A stretch of 64,000 nucleotides of DNA, taken from the NCBI GenBank assembly GCA_036346395.1, contig CM070601.1, positions 8,491,763-8,555,762 of the forward strand, given 5' to 3'. A model generated the notes under the pieces. The model searched no databases. It saw nothing but the letters and a program-made list of their open reading frames with translations, and was not told the DNA's origin. Made by a program: the position numbers and the translations under genes. The stretch is from Hsuehochloa calcarea. Taxonomy: Eukaryota > Streptophyta > Magnoliopsida > Poales > Poaceae. Positions 47,031 to 58,598 of this stretch are shown one piece after another (position 1 is the first letter of the stretch; each line of letters starts with the position of its first letter).

Positions 47031-47714
47031 CGTTCACGCCGCGTCGCACCAAGCACCCCATGCCACCCTGGCTATAAATAGTCGAGCCGCCTGCGTCACG
47101 AGGTTCACCTCGCTACGCCGCCTCCGAAACCCTAACTCTCCCCCTCGATCACGCCGCAACCTCTCCGGAACGCCCTGCGCCGCTCCCTCTCCGGTGGGTT
47201 ATCTATGGTTTTGATCGTGTCACGTCGTGTTCCCGACCTTCTTCTACCCCCCACCTTGGTTCGGCCTATTCGTCGCCATGGATCGCCGCCGCCCCGCCTC
47301 CTCAATTCCTCTCCGCCCTCCCCATATAACCCTAACTCCCCTCGTCACCGTCGTGCCCGTGCGCACACCACCTCCCTTGAGCACCACCGAGCCGACGCCG
47401 CTGCCACGATGCCTCCCTTGTCGCGCTGCCACCAACCAGAGGACCCCCAGCCTGCTGGGGTCCTGTTTTGCTCATCCCCGGCCGCCTCCGTGCCTCCACA
47501 CCGCCGGCAGTCGTGCGCCTGAGCGCGACCTCCCCTCCTTTGTTTTTTCCTCCCCTACATCCTTCTCCCTCACTCAATGGTAGATGGCCACCATGTGTCG
47601 TACACACATACGGTGATAAATCGTCGTGTGTATAGTAATACCGCTTGTTTTAAGCCATTCATGGCCCATAGTTCGCAATATTTCCAATATCTTCCCACAT
47701 AATTAGTTTTTTAA
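47031..47714 (+). other. GC-rich stretch with a TATA box
   Basis: CTATAAATAG at 47,072-47,081 is followed by a CCTAACTCTCCCC leader-like stretch. Overlapping proline/serine-rich frames (105-118 residues at 47,205-47,583) follow, ending in AT-rich sequence. This looks like a promoter and first exon of an LTR or a degraded gene. No domain is recognised and no LTR partner was found. Confidence 0.35.
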
Positions 47715-48014
47715 GGGGCTATTTGGTTCAAGCCAAAACTTAAGGCAAAGCCAAATTTTGATATAGTCATAAATCCAAATTTTGACAAAATGAACATTGG
47801 TTGGATTACGCTCAAGTCAAATTTTGGTCTTACAAAATTTTAGTGAGTGATTTCCCCACGCTCGGATTGCCAGCTTGTGATATTGAATTTCGTTGGCGTT
47901 ACTAAATTTTTATTGACATTACCAAATATTAGTAGCAAACTAAATGATGGACAATATTCATTGAAGTTACCAAAAATTGATTTAATTCACGTTACCAACA
48001 AATCAAACAGGTTC
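47715..48014. mobile_element. Possible Tourist-like MITE
   Basis: GGGGCTATTTGGTTCAAGCC at the left resembles the complement of the right end AAATCAAACAGGTTC, a Tourist/PIF-like terminus. The interior has AAATTTTG and TACCAAA repeats. A clean 3-bp TSD is not visible, so boundaries are approximate. Confidence 0.4.
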
Positions 48015-48373
48015 TAGAAAAGTGGTACCAATTTGAACTATAAATTGGCACAACCATGCATGCTTGAGATGTTACAAACAAAGAAGGAAGTTCCAAAGTG
48101 CAAAGTATATACCCAGCCAGACACCTCCGGGGTGAAAACACATGCACATCCCAATGCAATTTACCCCCTGTTGAATCGGGAAGCGGCGTATCGCACCCTC
48201 CAAGACTACAAAGACCCAAGCATGACATGCGGGTCACATTTCTTCTGCAGAGCGCCAGTAGCAAGACGGGTTGAATCTGACGCGTCGGATTCCGAGGCAA
48301 GCGCTTGGATCGCCCGCTACTCGCCAGGCGCCACGAGGGCCCGCCGTGTGGAGAAACAAAAAGATCCTCAACG

Positions 48374-51300
48374 CAGGGGCGAATCCACCGTAGGTGCTTT
48401 TGGTGCTCAAGCACCCCCTCCTCCAACCACCATACCCCCTACTCCCCTAGTATCCGACGGAGGACGGAGCCTACTGATGTTGAAGAAGACATGTTGAAGA
48501 AGAGCTGTCAAAAGTTGAAGAAATCCGCTTAAGGGCTTAAGGCCCAGCGCCCCAGCCGGCCCAAATCAGAACTAAAACATGAGGAAGAGGAACGGCCATA
48601 GCCCACGGGCGAACAAAGCAGGCGATTCGCCACCGGCCGGAAGGCCCGGAATAGTCCACAATCGGCGGAGCGAAGGAGGGACCGAGTCGGAGGGAGACTC
48701 ACCGTCGGCGTCGGCGACTCAGCGCGAAGCGGAGGGGAAGACGGTCGGCCACTCGGTGGCTCGGCGACGCCGCGGAGGCTGGTGCCTGGCGGGCGGCGGC
48801 ATCGGCGCATCTCCGGCCTGAGGTGGTCGGCGAGACGGCGACTCGGCGAGGCCGCGGGGCCGCGGAGGCGGAGGCTAGCGCCTGGCGGGCGGCGACATCA
48901 ACGCATCGCTGCATCGGAGAGGAACACGGAATGCCGAACGAGGTGAGGTGAAGAACAGGACAGCTAATCGCCTAATGCCCCCTATTCCCCATTTTATCTG
49001 CCATCTCGGTGTCTTCGCCCCTGCGGCCTGCCGCCCGCCTGCTGTTTATTGACGGTCACTCGGTCACTCACAGGCTCATGGAGTGACGATCAGTGATCAG
49101 TCGGTCACGGAGATACGGACGCGGGATGCGTGACGCCGTGACGGCCCGTGAGGGCATGAGGTCTGACCTGACCGCCTGAGGGCTGAGGCCGCCGTTGCTG
49201 TGGCGCACTGGCACCGTAACTCGTGAGGTGAGACATCACATGAGCGTTTGACGGACGGTCTGAGCAGTGAGCCCGTTTCCCGTGCGGCCGTGCGACTAGC
49301 GACCGCCGTCTGCACTCTGCTGTGAACGCCTGAGGCCCTAAGCTGCTGAAGTGCTGAGCAGTGTGTCACGTGACCCGTGAGGTATTAGCCAATGCAAATT
49401 GTGATGCAAATTAAACAATAATTAGTGATTGTTGTATTGATGCAAATTGTTATTTAATTGACGAGTAGGTATTAGTCGATTAGCCAATTTGTTTAATCGG
49501 TGATTGATTGGTAATTGGTTGTTGTTTAATTATTCTTAGATTTACAAAAATAGAGAAGCGAACTTTGCACAAATATTTCTCAAATAATGCAACAAGCAGT
49601 AACCCTCCAACCATAGAAAGGAGAACTGAAGCAAAAAAAACTCGGCATGAATTTAATCCAGATGATATTATTGCCGATCCAGCATGTCGCAAATCAATTG
49701 AAGATTATCTTAATGAGATTAGAGATCAAGTTAGGAGAGCATATTTGTTGAAAGGTCCAACTCAACCAATTGGTCATGATTTTTCAAAAAAAAAAAAGGT
49801 TCAATTTCAAGATCCTTTCAAGAATCATGGTATAAGAAGTTCGATTGGTTGGAATATAGTGTGGAAAAGGGTGCCACCTTTTATTTCTATTGCTTTCTTT
49901 TTAAAAAACCGTCACACCCCACTCACTTTGGGAGGGATGTCTTCACAAAAGTTGGGTATGTGAATTGGAGAAGTGCTATGGAATCTTTCAATCAATATGT
50001 TGGTGGACCAACTAGTGTCCACAACATTGCAATGCTAGATTGTGAAGATTTTCAGAATCAAAGAGTATGTGTAGATCATAAATTAAATACTTATAGCAAG
50101 GAGTTCGAAATTGCATACAAGATTCGTTTGACTGCTTCTTTAGATTGTGCAAGATATCTCATTCAACAAGGTGAAGTTTTTCGTGGACACGATGAATCTT
50201 TTACTTCCATGAACAAGGGTAATTTTAGAGAGATGGTGGATTGGTACATAGATAAAAAGGCAGATGTGAAGGAGGCTTTTGAATTTGAGGGTGGTGGCAA
50301 TTGTTTGATGCTTTGTCCGGATATACAGAAGGAACTCGCGAAATGTTGTGCACAGGAGGTTACACAGGTGATTAAGGATGAGATTGGATATAGGAACTTC
50401 GCAGTGCTTATTGATGAGTCCCGTGATTCATCAATAAAGGAGCAGATGTCCGTGATTGTGAGGTTAGTTGTACATATAATATTTTTTAGTTGTATCATTT
50501 ATTATTCGTGTATTGTGATTTTGTTTTAACTAGGTAAAATTCATACTATGTAGGTTTGTAAATAAAGAAGGGAATATCATGGAAAGGCTTATTGGTATTG
50601 AGCATGTCACTTTGTGTACATCTGTTGCACTGAAGGAAGCTTTGGTTCGTGTGCTTGCTAAGGTTGATCTACCTATTTCTAGGCTACGCGGACAGGGTTA
50701 CGATGGAGCTTCAAATATGAGAGGGGAATTTAATGGCTTGCAAAGATTAATACGGGATGACAATCCGTATGCTTTCTATGTCCATTGTTTCACCAACCAG
50801 TTGCAATTAGTGGTTGTCACTGTTGCAAGTTGTAGCGGTGCTATTACTGATTTCTTTAACTATGTTCCTTTGATAGTGACCAAGCATCAGGAAGTCTTAT
50901 TGGAGAAATTGGAGAATGGTGTGCTTTCAACAGGAACATGCTTGAATCAGGCAACTAGCCTAGCTAGACCTGGAGATACTAGATGGGGCTCACATCTTAA
51001 AACATTGCTTCGTATATACCAAATGTGGGAATCAGTGCTTGCGGTGTTGGAGATTATATGTAAAGATGCAGCATATCCTTCAGGTCATGGTGGAGCAGCA
51101 GGTTTGATACAAAAGATGGAGAGCTTTGAATTTGTGTTCATTATGCATTTCTTGATAGACTTGTTGAGCATTACACATGAGTTACCACTTTCTTTGCAAA
51201 GAAGGGATCAATATATTATTGAAGCTATGGGTTTGATTGTGGATGTGAAAACACGCTTGCAAGACATGAGGGACAATGGGTGGGAGCCATTGTTCAACAC

Positions 51301-52299
51301 AGTGAAAATCTTTTGTGAGTCAAATGAGATTGATGTGCCAAGTATGGATGATCACATCGGAGTAAAGGGTAAATCTGCACGCTGGAAGCATAAGGTTACT
51401 CTACTTCACTATTATCGTATTGATATTTTCGATATTGCTCTTGATGCCATTATGACAGAGATGGATCATCGTTTCACTGAAGTTTCTTCAGAGTTATTGG
51501 TATGCATGTCTTGTCTTGATCCAAGTAACTCATTCTCTAAGTTTGATGTGCAAAAGTTAGTTCGCTTTACTGAGATTTATACTGCAGATTTCACCATAGC
51601 TGACTGTTTGTTGTTAAGAAATCAGCTTCAAACATTCATTCTCAATGTTAGAAGAAATGTTAAATTTCGTGAATGCCGTGATCTTCCTAAGGTTGCTCAA
51701 AAGATGGTTGAAACCGAAAAAAAATATAACTTTCGCATTGGTGTATCGCCTCATCGAGCTCACATTGATCCTTCCAATGGCAACGGCGTCAGTTGAAAGA
51801 GTTTTCTCAGCAATGAAGATTATTAAAATAGATTTGCGCAATAAGGTATCAGATGAATGGCTCAATGATTTGATGGTGTGCTACACTGAGCGAGAGATAT
51901 TTAGAAGCCTTGATAATAAAAGAATCGTTCAACGCTTTCAAGACATGAAAACTCGTAGAGTGAAATTACGTCGCAATCAGATTTGGTAACTTAGTGGTAT
52001 GTTTTTATTTTATTTTTAATATTTATGAATATTCACAATTTAATATTGTATCACTAAATTTGATATTTCTTATCTACAGATTAGTACTCACATATTTATG
52101 AACATTTGGGGGCGCATATCCATTAGCAATGTACTAAATTTATTGTATTGTACATTTTCTATTTGTTCTCTTCCTATTTATGTATGAATTTGATATTCCA
52201 GTGGTAAAAGATCAGTACATGTAGTTTTAATATACTTATGTTGTGCTATAGCATCAACAGTAGAGCTCCTCCTCTATTTTCATCTTGGATTCGTCTCTG
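48374..52299 (+). mobile_element. hAT element, 3.93 kb, 8-bp TSD, with transposase remnant
   Basis: The left end is CAGGGGCGAATCCA and the right end is the complement TGGATTCGTCTCTG, 12 of 14 matching. Flanks are CCTCAACG (48,366-48,373) and CCTCAGCG (52,300-52,307), 7 of 8 identical. It carries a GC-rich 5' region with a duplicated segment (48,741-48,905), then the transposase. Its right end is about 530 bp from the AGPL2 TATA box. Confidence 0.85.
49535..51989 (+). pseudogene. hAT transposase, MYM/TTF zinc-finger type (DUF4371 and dimerisation domain)
   Basis: Three frames and one intron make up the gene. Bases 49,535-49,800 give the N-terminal part (LHKYFSN...FNPDDIIADPACR). After a run of 12 A the frame shifts into SFQESWYKKFDWLEYS and CFLFKK, the TTF-type zinc-finger region, running to 50,462. 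A GT-AG intron (50,463-50,553) joins VIVR to VNKEGNIMERLIGIEHV. The DUF4371 core has the catalytic-type LIDESRDSS and GQGYDGASNM. A second frameshift near 51,740 separates the C-terminal dimerisation motif LPMATASVERVFSAMKIIK (51,760-51,830) and the end QIW at 51,989. The enzyme would excise and reinsert the element. It is inactive as read, but only two shifts away from intact. Confidence 0.88.
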
Positions 52300-52589
52300 C
52301 CTCAGCGTACGACAGCCGGGCCTATTGCCCAGCCCGTGGGGCCCCGCCAGCACATTACCCCCTCTTGTAGGCACACCTTGCTGCGCGCGATTTCCACCGT
52401 TGGTTCTTTTGGTGGTGCGTCCCTCCCTCCCGTGGAGAAACGGACAAAGCCTCTCGGCGAGAACTGAGAAGGACGCACGGCTTGCTCGCGGTCAGAAAGC
52501 TGCTCTACTTTGTGATTAAAAACTATATACAAGTCGTATCCCTAGCCATCGGTTTAGAAAACACTTCTACCCGTTTCGAACACTATACG

Positions 52590-52681
52590 CAAACGGTGGA
52601 AGAAAGAGACTGTGAAGAAAGCGGAGGGGAGGCAATGGCAAACGGTGGAAGAAAGAGACTCTGAAGAAAGCGAAGGGGACG
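52590..52681. repeat. Tandem duplication of 49 bp in the AGPL2 promoter
   Basis: CAAACGGTGGAAGAAAGAGA... begins at 52,590 and again at 52,639. The copies differ at a few bases (TGTGAAG versus CTGAAG, GCGGAGG versus GCGAAGG). It lies about 150-240 bp upstream of the TATA box. Confidence 0.85.
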
Positions 52682-52825
52682 GTGGGGGTGTACCGTGATC
52701 CCGCCTCCTTATTTGTCCTTCCCCACATGGGCGTAACGCCAAACGAGCCCAGCCACCTCCACACCACGCCCCCTCGCTTCACACCGTTCGTTCACTTCCT
52801 CCTCTTCGCTCCAACGCCCCACCCG

Positions 52826-52835
52826 CTTTATAAGC
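52826..52835 (+). promoter_or_regulatory. TATA box of AGPL2
   Basis: CTTTATAAGC lies about 30 bp before the inferred start of transcription and is followed by a CT-rich leader. The only stronger AT-rich matches nearby lie inside the hAT element. Confidence 0.65.
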
Positions 52836-52859
52836 GCTCCACATCACCGCACCATTTTC

Positions 52860-52976
52860 ACGGACCATCGCGGCAGCCACCACATCAGCCTCCTTCCCTC
52901 CCTTCCGTCCTTCCAAGGCCCCCACCTTCTTTCTTTGATCGATCCTTCATTCATCCAGCGATCCATTCAATCCTAG
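52860..52976 (+). other. Non-coding first exon of AGPL2 (5' untranslated)
   Basis: A CT-rich leader ends at CAATCCTAG followed by GTACCGTAAC (donor at 52,977). The first intron runs 1.3 kb to TTGCAG at 54,303, just before the start codon. Grass Sh2 genes have this untranslated first exon and long first intron. The exon start is approximate. Confidence 0.7.
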
Positions 52977-54316
52977 GTACCGTAACATCCGTTCCTTGTT
53001 TTTTTAATTTGTTCCCCTTAAGATGCTGCGCGACTCTTTGTGTGCATTGTGGTTGTTTGTTGGTGTGTGTGATGAAAAGGTTGTGGAGCGTTCTAGACTG
53101 CGAGTTTGGGTGTTCTTTGTTCTTGAAATGGGCGGCGAAATGTTTGTCTTTGATGGGTCAAGAAATGCTGCGTTTCTAGAAAAAAATTTTGTGCAGAATT
53201 TTGCCCTGTGAGTGAGAAGTTGTTAGCTGTAGACAAGTCTGATGCCGGAAACGATGGCCGGCGGTGGCGGTGGATTTCTGACGGCATCCGTGAGGACACC
53301 GGCCATCTGGTTGTGGGGGGATTGCGGGGTCATGGCCGCGAGGAAGAAGGATGGATCTGCTAGGAGTTTTTTTGGGAGGAAGAGGGAGGCTAGGATCGTG
53401 GTTCTCAATTTCTCACACCTTGCATATAAATTCGCCTGAATTGAATTAATTGCAACAATTGATGTCTAGTCTCGGCGCGAATTTGTTCTGGGTTTTCGCT
53501 CCTTGTAAGGCTGTATCGAGCCTGTTTCTTGATCTTTGCGGTGGATGGGGTCTCTTACATTTTATTTCGCTTATTTGTTTTCCTTTTCCAACAATAAGGG
53601 TCGACCTTGGATCCTGTGCACGGTGCTTTCTTCTCATATTTGGCTTCTGACCAGCTTCGTTTCATCATTGCTGTCCTTAAAATAATCGAGAAATATATCG
53701 GCTTTTCTTGCGTCGAGAAGCTCCCATCTCCATTTTGTTGTGAAACTCTGCAATACACATCTTCAGTGAAATCCTCCTGCAAGTGTTCCAGTGAGCTGGC
53801 GCCATGGCTGTTCAACGTATCCAGTTATTTTCTCGTGGAGTTCTTTAGGTTCTTACAGAGCTGATATATCATTTTCATTTGCAAAGTTTTCTTGTTCCAC
53901 TTTGGTTTTGAGTTCAGAAGAAGAAGAATACTAGTCACCAGATCCCAATTGGGCCTTAGATCCTGTGATTCACATGACTACGCCCTGAAAAGAAGGCAGA
54001 GAGTCTTTTTTATAGCTTTCTCGGTTGATGTCCACCGCTTTCCAAATCTTCGCGGTGTAGCATTAAGGGCCCCTACCCTGTCCTTTATTCCGTGATCATT
54101 TGTGCTGATCCTTTCTAATTACTTCACTAAGGGCTGTGGAAAAAAGTTAGTTCCTTTTTCGCTTGATGTGGGAGTTTATCAGGACTTTGGCTAAAAAAAC
54201 AGTTACTTTCCTTGCTCCAATCTAGTTTTTCCCTGTGTTTGCCTTAGTAAACACTAAAGATGTTTCCAAGATTGCTTAGTTGTTGATGGTTGTGGTATTG
54301 CAGGTGTATTTCAGCT

Positions 54317-57300
54317 ATGCAGTTCAGCAGTGTGTTTCCCCTAGAGGGTAAAACATGTGTGAGCCCAATGAGGAGAGGTGGCGAGGGCTCTGGGAGTGAG
54401 AGGGTGAGGATTGGGGACAGCAGCAGCATCAGGCAGGAGAGGGCCTTGAGGAGGATGTGTTTCGGTGCTAGGGGTGCCGCAAGCAGCGCGCAATGTGTGC
54501 TCACCTCAGATGCTGGCCCAGACACTCTTGTAAGTTTCATCCCATCAAAATATAAATTTGGTGATTTCTAACTGCCTTTTTGTGCTTGGATGCTATTAGT
54601 TGTTAGCATCTCTAACTTACGGATGCAAAAACTTGCAGGTTGTCCGAACCTCCTTCCGGAGGAATTATGCCGATCCAAATGAGGTTGCAGCTGTCATACT
54701 GGGTGGTGGCACCGGGACAAAGCTTTTCCCTCTCACAAGCACAAGGGCCACACCTGCTGTATGCTGAGACATTCAACATCCAGTTCTATAATTTTAACTT
54801 TCTAGGTTTATTTAGTTTCAAGTCGATACATCTCAATTGCAGAAAGGGATAAAAAATCTCGTCATTTGCAGAAATGTTCAAGTTGATTTTCCAGCTTTAA
54901 GTTTGTTAAGTAGATAGGAGTCAGAAATCTATTTATTTTCAGTTGTTGTCTGCACATGGCAATTGATTTGATTAGGGCCAGTTAAAGTATAGCTCATTCA
55001 GTACCAACGTTTCTGCATTATGTTGAAATTATTAGTGGCAGTGGTCCAGTGGTTTCTGTAGCCGGTCCCCAATCCCAATGATGCCCTCCACTTTAACCGA
55101 CATGATGTCAAGCCCAAGGCTATCAATATCCATATAGCTCGTTCAGTCATCTTTAAATCACTAGCCTAAATCTTGTTTCTTTCCTTTTGTTGCACTACTT
55201 AGGTTCCTATTGGAGGATGTTACAGGCTTATCGATATCCCCATGAGCAATTGTTTCAACAGTGGCATAAACAAGATATTCGTGATGACTCAGTTCAACTC
55301 AACTTCTCTTAATCGTCACATTCACCGCACGTACCTTGGTGGGGGAATCAACTTTACTGATGGATCTGTTGAGGTAATTCACCTGAACTTCTTGATATAT
55401 ACTTTATTTTTCTTATGATTTTCATCACGATGGCGTGGTCAAAATATTTTAACCGACTACAGCATACATCAACTAAGATTTTTTTTCTCCCAACAAATAG
55501 GTATTGGCTGCAACGCAAATGCCTGGCGTGACTGCTGGATGGTTCCAGGGTACAGCAGATGCCGTCAGAAAATTTATTTGGGTACTTGAGGTAAGAACTA
55601 TTTAGAAGCACATGCCCTTCTTTTGCAGCTCAGTACTTATTTATTTGGATCGCTAAAGTAATGCTTGTTATGTTGTATGTACCTGTTCAGGACTATTACA
55701 AGCATAAAGCTATAGAGCACATTTTAATCTTGTCGGGAGATCAGCTTTACCGTATGGATTACATGGAGCTCGTGCAGGTTTGTGATGGTCTCTTTCTCCC
55801 ACTGTACTGTATGTTTTATTTTGAACTGGCTTACCTATGACATACATCATTTGCAGAAACATGTTGATGACAATGCTGACATTACTTTATCATGCGCCCC
55901 TGTTGGAGAGAGGTATACCCATTGTTTTACATCCCAGTTTTCTAATTTTGCCAGTCTCTCTTCCTCCTCAGAAGTTGTAGTGCGTCCTGATTTGCTTTTC
56001 TTTGTTTTGGAAGCCGAGCATCTGACTATGGACTAGTGAAGTTCGACAGTTCAGGACGTGTAATTCAATTTTCTGAGAAACCGAAGGGTGCCGACTTGGA
56101 AGCCATGGTTAGTTCTGACATGAGCTCACAGACTCAGATATATGTTTGAACTTTCCAGATACAATTTATGTTAAATAAATTGCAGTATCTGAAATGCAAG
56201 CCATTGATCATTGCAGAAAGTGGATACCAGCTTTCTCAATTTTGCCATAGACGACCCGACTAAATATCCCTACATTGCTTCGATGGGAGTTTATGTCTTC
56301 AAAAGAGAGGTTCTTTTAAACCTTCTAAAGTAAGAACCTTCTCTTGTGATAATATGGTTGACTGTAGCTCTGTATTCTAATAGTAGCATTCTTAGGTCAA
56401 GATATGCAGAACTACATGACTTTGGGTCTGAAATCCTCCCGAGAGCTTTACATGAGCACAATGTACAGGTAAAATTTTAACCTTGTGCCCTGTGTGATTC
56501 GCTTTCATTGTTTGGAAAATCATGCCCCATTTTCCATTATTGCATTAGTTCAATTTATATTGGAGAGGCGGTATTGCATCAAATGCAGTCTGTACAATTG
56601 AATTATGTCCTCCATGTGGCATGAACTGGCCATTCATTTGATTCTATTGTTGTCAGGCGTATGTCTTCACTGAGTACTGGGAGGACATTGGAACAATCAG
56701 ATCGTTCTTTGATGCAAACATGGCCCTCTGCGAGCAGGTGACATATTTTTTTGGTTGATTCCAAGTTTAATGTGCTCTAACTGTACAAGTAATTGTACTC
56801 AAAACATCTGACAAATAATAAAGTTACATTCAGACTGTTCAATTAATATAGTATATTCAATATTCTCACATATTTTTCCATTGCAGCCTCCAAAGTTTGA
56901 GTTTTATGATCCGAAAACTCCCTTCTTCACTTCCCCTCGATACTTACCACCAACAAAGTCGGATAAGTGCAGGGTACGAGTCGCATGAAATGAGCTTGCT
57001 ATCTGAAACTACGACATAAGCTATGCCTATCTGAGCTCTGGATTCATGTGCGCAGATTAAAGATGCAATCATTTCACATGGCTGCTTCTTGCGTGAATGC
57101 ATCATTGAGCATTCTATTGTTGGTGTTCGTTCACGCCTAAACTCTGGATGCGAGTTCAAGGTACGCTCATTCATCAATGACTGAAATCATGCGCGTAATA
57201 AATGTCAAATATGGTTTGAACAACTGGCATTCTTGCAAATGATGTTTGCAGAATACCATGATGATGGGTGCGGATTTGTACGAAACTGAAGATGAAATTT

Positions 57301-57741
57301 CGAGACTACTGTCAGAGGGTAAGGTCCCCATTGGTGTAGGGGAGAACACAAAGATAAGGTGAGAGACTGACCTGAAGCTTGAAACTATATGTACTGTTGC
57401 GACTTCGACTTAGCTTGTATCCTGTTTCACACATGATCTAAGCTCTTTGCCGATACATTGTAGCAACTGCATCATCGACATGAATGCAAGGGTAGGAAGG
57501 AACGTGGTTATCATAAACAGCGAGGTAATTAAGCTAGTGGAAGATACACAAATGTTTCGAAGTTAAAAACTCTTTTTTTTTTCTTCACAAATTCTCAACT
57601 CTGCTTTTGTAACAATGCTATTTGGACTGTTTCTGATAGGGTGTCCAAGAAGCCGATCGGCCGGAGCAAGGATACTACATAAGGTCGGGAATCGTAGTGA
57701 TCTTGAAGAACGCAACCATCAAGGACGGAACCGTCATATAG
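54317..57741 (+). CDS. AGPL2: ADP-glucose pyrophosphorylase large subunit, endosperm cytosolic type
   Basis: Joined exons: 54317-54529, 54639-54758, 55203-55373, 55501-55590, 55691-55777, 55857-55912, 56014-56107, 56217-56329, 56396-56468, 56657-56737, 56887-56973, 57056-57160, 57252-57358, 57464-57524, 57640-57741. All introns are GT-AG, and the 1,560 bases give 519 residues with no break. The enzyme makes ADP-glucose from glucose-1-phosphate and ATP, the committed step of starch synthesis, as a heterotetramer with small subunits. Visible motifs: GGGTGTKLFPLT (about 93-104, nucleotide loop), LSGDQLYRMDY (212-222), KYPYIASMGVYVF (293-305), FTEYWEDIGTI (343-353), then the left-handed beta-helix C-terminus ending KDGTVI. 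The N-terminus MQFSSVFPLEGK lacks an evident plastid transit peptide, as in cytosolic Sh2/OsAGPL2. A hAT element lies upstream and a copia element just downstream. Confidence 0.97.
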
Positions 57742-57977
57742 AGCGTGCCGTGGCTACAAGTTTTGCACCTGCACTGCAGTGCGTCTTCTCGTGAGGTTGG
57801 GATGCGCGACCTTAATTTCAGATGAGAAAGAAGAACCCGGGAAGACGGTCGTGCTGGATGATCGAGAAAGATGGCGTAGTAGCGGTGGTACTAGTCGTTC
57901 TTCCCTTGCTAAATGTATGTAATAAGCTGCCCGAGTAAAGTAGCAGCAACTTTTGGGTATCGTTGGCGCATCATGTA

Positions 57978-57983
57978 AATAAA
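57978..57983 (+). terminator. Polyadenylation signal of AGPL2
   Basis: AATAAA lies about 240 bp after the stop codon, followed by an A-rich stretch near 57,994. The predicted 3' end is about 58,000, roughly 140 bp before the copia LTR. Confidence 0.6.
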
Positions 57984-58143
57984 CTTTAGCCTGAAAAAAA
58001 AAATGGATTTTTCCATCACCTTCATCTCTGCTGTCAACTAGAGGCACGATCCATCGCGAAAATATAATCACCGCTTTAGTTTCATACCCAGCCACAAAAA
58101 ATAAGTACATTTCATCAGAGTGTAAAGCCTACGGACGGCTACC

Positions 58144-58585
58144 TGTTAGAATGATCTCCTCATGCCTCGCGCCCTGATCGGGGGCGCCCAGCCCATTGGC
58201 TGATGGGCCCCTGTCGCCAGCGCTATAAAGAGAGGTAGGGGCCGGGGCGGCACGCACCACGAGGTTGATCGTGCCGCCGCCACAAACCCTAACCCACACA
58301 AACCCTAATCCGATCTAAGGAGGGTGCGCTCAAGCGACGGGAAGTACCACCGCCAGAACGCCGCCGCCAGGAAGATCGCTTCCGCCCGGGACACGCCGTC
58401 GCCGAGAGCCTCGCACCTCTCCACCGACCGTCGCTGCCCTAGCGCAGAACTCAAGGACTACCCGCTATGGCCAACTCCTCCTCCTCTATACCGGACGGTA
58501 ACGACTCTCCATTTCCCCCCTTCTCTCTCGGACCCGTACCAAAATCCAGATCCAACCCAAAGATCAAAGGAAAAGAAGTATAACA
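58144..58585 (+). repeat. 5' LTR of the copia element
   Basis: 442 bp, TG...CA, with a TATA box CTATAAAG (58,223-58,230) and an AAACCCTAACCC leader (58,282-58,310). It lies 403 bp after the AGPL2 stop codon, in the same orientation as that gene. Frames at 58,324-59,017 lie in the LTR and GC-rich leader and are not genes. Confidence 0.88.
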
Positions 58586-58586
58586 A

Positions 58587-58598
58587 TGGTATCAGAGC
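58587..58598 (+). other. Primer-binding site of the copia element
   Basis: TGGTATCAGAGC, complementary to the 3' end of initiator tRNA-Met, starts 1 base after the LTR. Confidence 0.85.

Noticed and set aside
47205..47583. Proline-rich frames after a TATA box as a possible gene
   Set aside because: No domain, no conserved start and no intron signals. It could equally be an LTR leader, so it is reported only as a GC-rich stretch.
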